Origin: Lachnospiraceae bacterium
Lineage (GTDB): Bacteria; Bacillota; Clostridia; Lachnospirales; Lachnospiraceae
DNA length: 7,636 nucleotides
Reading direction: 5' to 3'
Assembly: GCA_017404585.1 (NCBI GenBank)
Contig: JAFRCB010000200.1
Span: forward strand, 1-7,636
Made by a program: the position numbers and the translations under genes. Of the stretch, positions 1-5,292 are shown in pieces; within the stretch, counting starts at the first letter, position 1; every line of letters begins with the position of its first letter. The notes under the pieces were generated by a model. It ran no database searches. It had not been told where the DNA came from and worked only from the letters and a program-made list of their open reading frames with translations.

Positions 1-110
1 ACCATCGCACCCGGACAAGGGGGAATTGGTTGCCTTTCGCCATTGTCTCAGAGAAGTCAATCTGAGCAAAGGCAACTATCGCACCTTGAAATGAGGAAAT
101 TGGTTGCCTT
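1..110. repeat. Two imperfect 36-bp direct repeats with nested inverted repeats
   Basis: Bases 1-36 and 75-110 align without gaps at 29 of 36 positions and share the core AATTGGTTGCCTT at their right ends; the period is 74 bp. The stretch also contains inverted repeats. GTTGCCTTT (29-37) is complementary to AAAGGCAAC (68-76), and CTCAGA (47-52) to TCTGAG (61-66) inside it, so 29-76 can fold into an interrupted hairpin. AAGGCAAC (69-76) can instead pair with GTTGCCTT (103-110), giving two mutually exclusive folds. The left end is cut by the window, so the full unit and copy number are unknown. It could be an extragenic palindromic repeat family, or the 3' end of an upstream transcript. No coding sequence was recognised here. 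Confidence 0.6.
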
Positions 111-170
111 CAGACATCTTAATCAATTTGTTGGAAAAACGTAAAGATAATTAAGGGAAAGGTGCGTATA

Positions 171-179
171 TGTTATAAT
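171..179 (+). promoter_or_regulatory. Extended -10 promoter for the UPF0303 gene
   Basis: TG (171-172), one base, then a perfect TATAAT (174-179) makes an extended -10 element. The best -35 at a 17-bp spacing (TTAAGG, 151-156) matches the consensus at only three positions, which is acceptable for an extended -10 promoter. Transcription would begin near 186, leaving a leader of about 30 nt that ends in the AGGAGG ribosome binding site at 203-208. Confidence 0.6.
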
Positions 180-216
180 AGTTTTGTATTAAAATCATCT
201 CGAGGAGGATAAAAGT

Positions 217-720
217 ATGATGGATCCAAAGAAGCTGATAAAGGTGATAGACCAGCAGGAAGAAATGTTGAAGCCGGATACATTTACTAACAAGGAGGCT
301 TTTGAACTCGGGACCAGAATGGCGCAGAAGGTATATGATGCAGGCCAACCGCTCGCAATCGGCATTTTTAATGTGGCAGGCGTAGCAATTTATCAGCATT
401 TAACACCTGGAACGACCGTGAATAATACGTATTGGATGCGGCGCAAGTTCAACACAGTCATGAACCGCGAGAAGTCTTCGCTCTGGTTCACGGTGTCCTC
501 GGAGATGAGAGGAAAAGATCTGGTGGGCTATAAGCTTGAGCCGAACGACTATGCACTGGACGGAGGAGGCTTCCCAATCAGGCTGAAGACCGGCGAGCTT
601 GTTGCGGTCGCTGTGGTCTCAGCCTTCCCGCATTACGAGGATCACCAGTTTATTGTGGATGCGCTTGCGGAGTATCTGGGTGTCGACAATGTCCCTTCAG
701 TATTAGAGTTTTATAAATAA
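217..720 (+). CDS. UPF0303 / haem-degrading-domain (GlcG/HbpS-like) family protein
   Basis: This is a 167-aa cytosolic protein with no signal peptide or membrane segment. It resembles the UPF0303 group of the haem-degrading (DUF336, HbpS/GlcG-like) superfamily, whose eukaryotic relative is yeast Ybr137w. Family-type motifs seen are WMRRKFNTV (residues 73-81), ALDGGGFPI (113-121) and the C-terminal GELVAVAVVSAFPHYEDHQ region (126-144), followed by a helix ending in the usual short tail. Length is normal for the family, with no sign of truncation. The start is the first of two adjacent ATGs (217 and 220); AGGAGG at 203-208 lies 8 nt upstream of the first. Biochemical function is not established for UPF0303; some distant superfamily members bind or degrade haem, but that should not be assumed here. 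It is the first of three plus-strand genes, with an extended -10 promoter immediately upstream. Family assignment is confident, role is not. Confidence 0.9.
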   Translation: MMDPKKLIKVIDQQEEMLKPDTFTNKEAFELGTRMAQKVYDAGQPLAIGIFNVAGVAIYQHLTPGTTVNNTYWMRRKFNTVMNREKSSLWFTVSSEMRGKDLVGYKLEPNDYALDGGGFPIRLKTGELVAVAVVSAFPHYEDHQFIVDALAEYLGVDNVPSVLEFYK

Positions 721-768
721 GATAGTCTGAGGGGCATTGAACTCGTATAACCGTGCAACTTAATAAGA

Positions 769-832
769 TTGACAGCCTCAGCTCACAGCACGGCATAAAA
801 GCTGACAGCCTCGGCATACATCAAGACATAAA
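769..832 (+). promoter_or_regulatory. 33-bp-period tandem repeat carrying promoter-like hexamers, upstream of the AIM24 gene
   Basis: Bases 770-799 and 803-832 are a direct repeat (24 of 30 identical, beginning TGACAGCCTC and ending CATAAA). Each copy has a -35-like hexamer (TTGACA at 769-774, CTGACA at 802-807) and a CATAAA -10-like hexamer exactly 19 bp further on (794-799, 827-832). A weaker third TTGGCAGC follows at 838-845. The 19-bp spacing is longer than ideal. The repeat may be a duplicated promoter or a tandem protein-binding site controlling the gene starting at 896. No terminator with a T-tract is visible between 721 and 769, so read-through from the gene upstream is also possible. 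Confidence 0.4.
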
Positions 833-850
833 TAAAGTTGGCAGCAAAGC

Positions 851-872
851 TCCTGCCAAATACCCGGCAGGA
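851..872 (+). promoter_or_regulatory. Leader hairpin just upstream of the AIM24 gene ribosome binding site
   Basis: TCCTGCC (851-857) and GGCAGGA (866-872) form a perfect 7-bp stem with an 8-nt A-rich loop. It ends 9 nt before the GGAGGT ribosome binding site (882-887). No T-run follows, so it is not an ordinary intrinsic terminator. It could stabilise the mRNA 5' end or affect ribosome access; this is inference. Confidence 0.4.
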
Positions 873-895
873 ACATGGAATGGAGGTGCACAGAT

Positions 896-1576
896 ATGAA
901 ATATGAAGTGAAGGGCGGCAATCTCCCGGTCTTACTTGTGAATCTTGAAGCCGGTGAGACAATTGAGTGCGACGCCGGTGCAATGTCCTGGATGGATGAG
1001 GGCATCGAGATGCAGACACAGGGAGGCGGTATTGGCAAGATGTTCGGGCGGATCCTCACCAATGAGAGCGCGTTCGTGAATCATTATACGGCAAGGGTGC
1101 CGGGGGAGATTGCATTTGCAGGAAAGTTCCCCGGCTCGATCAGAGCTGTCAGAGTCACACCTGGGGAACCGCTTTACATCCAGAAAGGCGCATATCTGTG
1201 CAGCATGGGACGGATCGATTCGGAAGTTTACATGCAGAAAAAATTTGCCGGCGGCCTGTTCGGCGGAGAAGGATTCCTGATGAGGAAGTATTACGGCGAC
1301 GGCATTGTTTTCCTTGAGGTGGATGGATCTGCTGTGGAGTACGATCTCGCGCCGGGACAGAGGAAAATCATCGATACCGGCCATGTCGTTGCCATGCAGG
1401 GAAATATGAACCTGGATGTTGTGCAGATCAAGGGTGTGAAGAACGTGCTTCTCGGCGGCGAAGGACTCTTCAACACGGTGGTCACGGGACCCGGCAGACT
1501 GACTGTTCAGACAATGCCGGTATCGAAGACCGCTATGATGCTCTACAATCTGATGCCGCACCCGTCTTCAAGATAA
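896..1576 (+). CDS. AIM24 family protein (TIGR00266 type)
   Basis: This 226-aa protein belongs to the AIM24/TIGR00266 (formerly DUF124) family, predicted to adopt a beta-rich TRAP-like fold. Family features seen include AGAMSWMD (residues 27-34), a glycine-rich GKMFGRILTNESAF segment (47-60), GEPLYIQKGAYLCS (90-103), FAGGLFGGEGF (117-127) and the closing LGGEGLFNTVVTGPGRL (186-202). There is no signal peptide; the Gly/Phe-rich loops suggest surface or membrane-associated contacts, but that is inference. The molecular role of bacterial members is unknown; yeast Aim24 is mitochondrial. The start at 896 was chosen because GGAGGT (882-887) sits 8 nt before it; an in-frame ATG at 875 lacks a properly spaced ribosome binding site. 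The gene lies 175 bp after the UPF0303 gene and 80 bp before the lipoprotein gene. Length is typical and the frame is intact. Confidence 0.92.
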   Translation: MKYEVKGGNLPVLLVNLEAGETIECDAGAMSWMDEGIEMQTQGGGIGKMFGRILTNESAFVNHYTARVPGEIAFAGKFPGSIRAVRVTPGEPLYIQKGAYLCSMGRIDSEVYMQKKFAGGLFGGEGFLMRKYYGDGIVFLEVDGSAVEYDLAPGQRKIIDTGHVVAMQGNMNLDVVQIKGVKNVLLGGEGLFNTVVTGPGRLTVQTMPVSKTAMMLYNLMPHPSSR

Positions 1577-1607
1577 CTTCATTTGCGTAAAGCACAGAAC
1601 GGATCAC

Positions 1608-1623
1608 GAGGCGGAGCTGCCTC
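1608..1623 (+). other. Short hairpin in the AIM24-lipoprotein gap
   Basis: GAGGC (1608-1612) and GCCTC (1619-1623) can pair around a 6-nt loop in the 80-bp gap before the lipoprotein gene. It lacks a T-tract, so it does not look like a terminator. No convincing promoter was seen in 1577-1650, which favours co-transcription of the two flanking genes. Confidence 0.25.
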
Positions 1624-1656
1624 TGACCGATGTGAATAATTACGGAGGAAATGACT

Positions 1657-3123
1657 ATGAGAAAGAGATTTATGACAATTTTGCTTACGGCAGCGCTTGT
1701 CGCCGCCCTCGCGTCATGCGGTACAGCTTCAAACGGAGCTGCCGAGGCAACACAGAACCAGGCTACAGAAGACGCGGCAAAAGCGCAGGAGGACGTCAAG
1801 GCTGAAAGTGCCAAGGCTGCCCCGGAAAGCAAGGCTGAAAGCACGGTAAGCGAAGCTGCAAAGGCGGAGAGCGAAGCGGCCAAGACTGAAAGCGACACGA
1901 GCTCTGCGACAAACAGCCCAATCAAGCCGGAGCTCATAGAGAGCGGCAAGACAGAGAGCGAGAAAACTGATTCTTCCAAGCCGGCCGCGCCGGAGAAGAC
2001 TACGGGTGAAGAGACAAAGAAGTCATCGGGCAGCGGTGAATCGCTCGGAGATTACAATCCTGATGATGTGAAGGTGACACTTAAACTGGATTATTCGGGC
2101 GACAATGAGTTTGCTCATATTACCGCCACATATAATGGAAAGGAAATCTGGAACAAAACGACCGACGCCTATCCGACCTCACAGCTTGCCTGTGTGAGTA
2201 ATATCGGCAAGGACGGAAAGAGATATTATTATGTAGAAAGAGGAGCGATTGTCTGCGTGGATCTCGCGACGGGCGATGAAATCTGGAGAAACTACGAATT
2301 CGGAGGCAGTCCAGCCCAGTGGGCAAGCGGATTCGGAGGAGATGGAAAAATCTATGTCAGCGGCTACCTGGGACCGGATCTCTTCATATGTAACAGCGAT
2401 GGAACGACGGTGAAGAGTATCGCATCCTTCAGAGACGATTTCTACTGGCCGTATGAACTTACCTACTACGAAGATGCGAATCTGGTGAAACTTGTCTACG
2501 AGATGTCCCCGTACGGCGATGGCGGTGAGCTTTTCATCTCACTGGATGATTATACAGCCCGTGAGGAGAAGGACTTTGAAGATAACACCGGATCCAAAGA
2601 CAGCAGCTCCAAAGACAGCAGCTCGGAAGACAGCGAGATCTATTACCCGGACGTCGAAAATTATCTGAGCCTTCGCAGCGGTCCGTCCACGGATGCACCC
2701 AGGAAGAATAAAATCTATCCGGGTACGGCGCTCATCGTTCTCGGCTACGAAAACGGCATGGCCAAAGTCAGAGTAGAGGGAACGGACGAGGAAGGATACG
2801 TTAACCCCAATTACATTAAGCCGGCAGGTTCATCAGGCAGCAACGGTTCATCGAGCAGCAAAGACTCATCGAGCAGCAAAGACTCGTCGAGCAGCAAGAG
2901 CTCATCAGATTCAGACCTTAAACCCGGAATGACAGCATATGCCAATGTTAAGGAATATCTGTCACTGCGTGAAGGCCCGTCGACATCTTCAGATGTAATC
3001 ACCACACTTCCGGACTGGACAGAGTTCACGATTCTCGATTATCCGGAGGGCAAGATGGTCCATGTCCGTGTCGAGGAAACCGGGCAGACCGGCTATGTAC
3101 ATGTTGATTTCCTCTCTTATTAA
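1657..3123 (+). CDS. Secreted lipoprotein with Ser/Ala/Glu/Lys stalk, PQQ-like repeat region and two C-terminal SH3b domains
   Basis: This 488-aa protein starts with a type II (lipoprotein) signal peptide: basic MRKR, a hydrophobic core, and lipobox LASC with the lipidated Cys at residue 21. Residues 22-130 are a low-complexity Ala/Glu/Lys/Ser/Thr stalk with repeated KAES-like units. Residues about 140-300 look like part of a PQQ-like/quinoprotein beta-repeat fold (GAIVCVDLATGDEIWR at 196-211). Two bacterial SH3 (SH3b) domains follow, about 328-389 (YLSLRSGPST at 336-345) and 426-488 (EYLSLREGPST at 433-443), separated by Ser-rich linkers (311-326 and 391-419). SH3b domains commonly bind cell-wall peptides, so the likely place is the outer membrane face, reaching into the wall. 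The ATG at 1657 is preferred because GGAGG at 1644-1648 lies 8 nt before it; an ATG at 1651 would leave only 2 nt. The exact function is not recognisable. Transcription probably ends at the bidirectional terminator at 3291-3349. Confidence 0.85.
   Translation: MRKRFMTILLTAALVAALASCGTASNGAAEATQNQATEDAAKAQEDVKAESAKAAPESKAESTVSEAAKAESEAAKTESDTSSATNSPIKPELIESGKTESEKTDSSKPAAPEKTTGEETKKSSGSGESLGDYNPDDVKVTLKLDYSGDNEFAHITATYNGKEIWNKTTDAYPTSQLACVSNIGKDGKRYYYVERGAIVCVDLATGDEIWRNYEFGGSPAQWASGFGGDGKIYVSGYLGPDLFICNSDGTTVKSIASFRDDFYWPYELTYYEDANLVKLVYEMSPYGDGGELFISLDDYTAREEKDFEDNTGSKDSSSKDSSSEDSEIYYPDVENYLSLRSGPSTDAPRKNKIYPGTALIVLGYENGMAKVRVEGTDEEGYVNPNYIKPAGSSGSNGSSSSKDSSSSKDSSSSKSSSDSDLKPGMTAYANVKEYLSLREGPSTSSDVITTLPDWTEFTILDYPEGKMVHVRVEETGQTGYVHVDFLSY
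2593..2637 (+). repeat. 15-bp tandem repeat encoding a Ser-Lys-Asp linker
   Basis: Two identical 15-bp units (TCCAAAGACAGCAGC at 2593-2607 and 2608-2622) and a diverged third (2623-2637) encode SKDSS-SKDSS-SEDSE in the linker between the PQQ-like region and the first SH3b domain of the lipoprotein. Confidence 0.75.
2848..2901 (+). repeat. 18-bp tandem repeat encoding the Ser-rich inter-SH3b linker
   Basis: Three 18-bp units (2848-2865, 2866-2883, 2884-2901) encode SSSSKD, SSSSKD and SSSSKS. The first two are identical at base level (TCATCGAGCAGCAAAGAC) and the third differs at three bases. They lie between the two SH3b domains; copy-number change would alter linker length in frame. Confidence 0.8.
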
Positions 3124-3146
3124 TGAATTTATCTCAGTGGGGGAAG

Positions 3147-3171
3147 ACCCTCGCTTCTGCAAGCGGAGGGT
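3147..3171. other. Stable hairpin without T-tract after the lipoprotein gene
   Basis: ACCCTCGCTT (3147-3156) pairs with AAGCGGAGGGT (3161-3171): ten base pairs with one bulged G and a 4-nt CTGC loop. It starts 23 nt after the lipoprotein stop codon. No T-run follows (TAATTCAATA), so it is not a standard intrinsic terminator; it may protect the mRNA 3' end or be a dispersed extragenic palindrome. Confidence 0.5.
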
Positions 3172-3179
3172 AATTCAAT

Positions 3180-3271
3180 ATCCTGCTCGTCTGAGTGGCG
3201 GGTGACATTCCCCCGCTTTGATAAACGCTCAGCTGAACATGACCGTGACAGCCGCAAAACGCGAACAGGAT
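3180..3271. other. Possible branched RNA structure in the convergent gap
   Basis: ATCCTG-C-TCG (3180-3189) can pair with CGA-A-CAGGAT (3262-3271 region), nine pairs around one mismatch. This encloses an inner hairpin with CTGAG (3191-3195) against CTCAG (3228-3232), and GCGGG (3198-3202) against CCCGC (3212-3216). No gene is seen between 3124 and 3378. The pairing was found by eye only and could be chance. Confidence 0.25.
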
Positions 3272-3290
3272 TTGTGATCAGACCCGGAAC

Positions 3291-3349
3291 AAAAAATTCC
3301 CACACCGGTCTCTTGTGATACTACATAGAGATGAGTGTGGGATTTTTTT
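3291..3349. terminator. Bidirectional intrinsic terminator between convergent genes
   Basis: The 15-nt arms AAAAAATTCCCACAC (3291-3305) and GTGTGGGATTTTTTT (3335-3349) pair at 14 of 15 positions, with a further inner TCTCT/AGAGA (3309-3313/3327-3331). A T-tract ends the stem in both orientations (TTTTTTT on plus, AATTTTTT on minus). This fits termination of the plus-strand lipoprotein transcript and of the minus-strand ABC operon, whose last stop codon is about 30 bp away. Confidence 0.9.
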
Positions 3350-3378
3350 GTGCAGGCCTGCAGCCTCCCTGATTCTCT

Positions 3379-5190
3379 TTATTCAGCCGCTCCCCATAGG
3401 AGCTCCTCATACTGGCGGGTATACAGCTCGTAGTAGTAGCCCCTCTCCCGCATGAGCTCGGCGTGAGTGCCACGGCTTATGATCTTGCCGCCCTTTACGA
3501 CCAGGATTACGTCCGCGTCGACAATGGTCGACAGGCGGTGGGCGATGACAAATGAAGTTCTGCCCCGTATCACGACATCGATCGCGTTCTGTATCGCTTT
3601 CTCGGTCACCGTATCGATGGAGGAGGTTGCCTCATCGAGGACAAGGATCTTCGGGTCGGCCAGTATGGCGCGTGCAAATGACAGCAGCTGTTTCTCGCCC
3701 GTCGACAAGATACTTCCTCCCTCGCCGATATCGGTGTCGAGCCCTTTCTCCATCCGGGCAAGCACTGATTCCGCGGACACGATGCGGAGCGCTTTCATGA
3801 TCTCATCGTCCGTCGCGTCCGGCTTGCCGTATCTCAGATTCTCCCGGACTGTTCCGGAGAAGAGGTGAGGCGACTGAAGGACGTAGCCTATATTGCTGTG
3901 CAGCCAAAGTTGGGACCTCTCGCGGGCATCCCTCCCATCAATGAGGAGCTGGCCCTTTGTAGGTTCGAAGAAGCGGCAGACGAGATTGACCAGCGTGGAT
4001 TTGCCGGCTCCGGTCTCGCCGACGATGGCGACATTCGTCCCGTGCGGCACCTTGAGATTAAAGTTCTCAAGAACATACTCATCGCCGTCCGGGTAGCGGA
4101 ACGAAACGTCCCTGAATTCAATATCGCCGATGAGCTCTTCCCAGTTCTCCTTCTTCGGGTGGAAAGAATCACCGTATTTTTCAACGACTTCCGGGCTGTC
4201 GGCAACATCGGATTCCTCAGCAAGAAGTTTTACGACGCGCTCGATATTGGCCTGAATTGAGATGAAGCCGGACAAAGTCTCGATAATACTCTGGATCGGG
4301 TCGAGCATTTCGAGGGCGTAGGACATGAATACGGCGAGAGTGCCTATTTGCATCAGCCCCTCGACCGTGAGCCGGCCGCCCTGCCAGAGGACAAGAGCCA
4401 GCACCATAGCGGACATCATCGTCATGGTCGAGATGAAGAGGGCAGAATAGTGAGCTTCCCGGATGGAGATGCGGCGCATATTGGTCGTCTCTTGCTTAAA
4501 ATCGCCGATCATCTTTTCTTCCACACCGAGCACTTTGATCGTCTGCGCACCTGTGATACCCTCGTTGTAGTTGCCCGTGATCTTCGAATTGACCTCGCGG
4601 ATCTTTCTGTTGTAGTCAAGCAGCATCCGCTGGAAATACATCATGAAAATAACGGCAACCGGGACGAGCAGGCAAATGAGGGCGGCCAGCCGCACGTCAA
4701 TTATCAGCATCACGACGAGGACGCCGATCACGTAAGCTCCGTTCCACACAAGGTTCATCATTCGCCAGGAGATCACTTCGCCGATGAGGCCGGTGTCCGA
4801 CATGACACGCGCATGAATGTAGCCGACCGAGTTGCGGTTGAAATAGGAGAAGGACAACGTCTGAAGGTGGTTGAACGCGTCGTTTCGGAGGTCCTTGTCC
4901 ACTGACATTTCCACCTTGCCGCACTCCACGGAGCTCACATAATTGATCAGTCCCTGGAAGATGAGCAGCGATACGTAGAGACATGTGAAGGGCCCGATCC
5001 CCGCGAGAGTCTGCCCGCCGATGAAATGATTCAGGGTGTACCGGTTGAACAGCGGGTAGGCAGCGTCCATGCCGCTGGATATCGCGCCGAGAAGGATCAT
5101 GCAAATGATTTTTACTCTATACGGTTTTAAATACGGAAACAGCCTTGGGATGCCGAATAAGGGCAGACTGGCCTGTTTTTCTTCGTTCAT
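3379..5190 (-). CDS. ABC exporter half-transporter, permease plus ATPase, subunit 2 (catalytic Glu present, degenerate LSTGE signature)
   Basis: This is a 603-aa type I ABC exporter half: an N-terminal membrane domain (six hydrophobic helices within residues about 25-310) and a C-terminal nucleotide-binding domain (about 355-600). Seen: A-loop Tyr366, Walker A GETGAGKST (391-399, Lys397), Q-loop Gln439, Walker B ILVLDE (515-520, catalytic Glu520), H-loop His551. The signature is LSTGE (495-499) instead of LSGGQ, a degenerate form typical of one subunit of heterodimeric multidrug-type exporters. A charged linker (326-356) joins the domains. It is the last gene of the minus-strand operon, 102 bp after its partner. 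The start is uncertain: ATG 5190 has only a weak AGG upstream, while an in-frame TTG at 5217 has no ribosome binding site. Substrate (drug, lipid or peptide) cannot be told. The reaction is ATP-driven export across the cytoplasmic membrane. Confidence 0.93.
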   Translation of the reverse strand: MNEEKQASLPLFGIPRLFPYLKPYRVKIICMILLGAISSGMDAAYPLFNRYTLNHFIGGQTLAGIGPFTCLYVSLLIFQGLINYVSSVECGKVEMSVDKDLRNDAFNHLQTLSFSYFNRNSVGYIHARVMSDTGLIGEVISWRMMNLVWNGAYVIGVLVVMLIIDVRLAALICLLVPVAVIFMMYFQRMLLDYNRKIREVNSKITGNYNEGITGAQTIKVLGVEEKMIGDFKQETTNMRRISIREAHYSALFISTMTMMSAMVLALVLWQGGRLTVEGLMQIGTLAVFMSYALEMLDPIQSIIETLSGFISIQANIERVVKLLAEESDVADSPEVVEKYGDSFHPKKENWEELIGDIEFRDVSFRYPDGDEYVLENFNLKVPHGTNVAIVGETGAGKSTLVNLVCRFFEPTKGQLLIDGRDARERSQLWLHSNIGYVLQSPHLFSGTVRENLRYGKPDATDDEIMKALRIVSAESVLARMEKGLDTDIGEGGSILSTGEKQLLSFARAILADPKILVLDEATSSIDTVTEKAIQNAIDVVIRGRTSFVIAHRLSTIVDADVILVVKGGKIISRGTHAELMRERGYYYELYTRQYEELLWGAAE

Positions 5191-5292
5191 TTTTGTATAC
5201 CTATATCTATGCGACAAATACGTCAGTCGCTGCGAGGTCTGATGTGTCAGATTCAGTGAGGCCGGATGACGGCACCTGATCCATCAATGAGA
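5191..5292 (-). other. Gap between the two ABC genes, no gene seen
   Basis: The 102-bp gap holds short inverted repeats only (TCTGA 5238-5242 with TCAGA 5247-5251; CTGATC 5276-5281 with GATCAG 5291-5296, the latter overlapping the stop codon of the upstream ABC gene). There is no T-tract and no clear promoter, so co-transcription is expected. Confidence 0.4.

Noticed and set aside
1..110. Possible CRISPR repeat-spacer unit (36-bp repeats with a 38-bp spacer)
   Set aside because: The lengths fit, but only two copies are seen, they differ at 7 of 36 positions, and the supposed spacer is itself complementary to the repeat end. No cas gene is present in the window. Sequence left of base 1 would settle it.
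932..1561. Long antisense open frame opposite the AIM24 gene
   Set aside because: No ribosome binding site, no recognisable domain, and it overlaps a clear family member on the plus strand; it is a codon-bias shadow.
1533..1979. Hydrophobic antisense open frame with Ser/Ala/Leu runs over the lipoprotein start
   Set aside because: The composition arises from the Ala/Glu/Lys-rich stalk codons of the plus-strand lipoprotein read backwards; there is no start signal.
3147..3171. Intrinsic terminator for the lipoprotein gene
   Set aside because: The stem is strong but no T-run follows on either strand; the element at 3291-3349 fits better.
4348..4905. His/Asp-rich plus-strand frame inside the second ABC gene
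   Set aside because: It lies wholly inside an intact ABC exporter gene with all motifs; the His/Asp content is a reverse-frame artefact and no ribosome binding site is seen.
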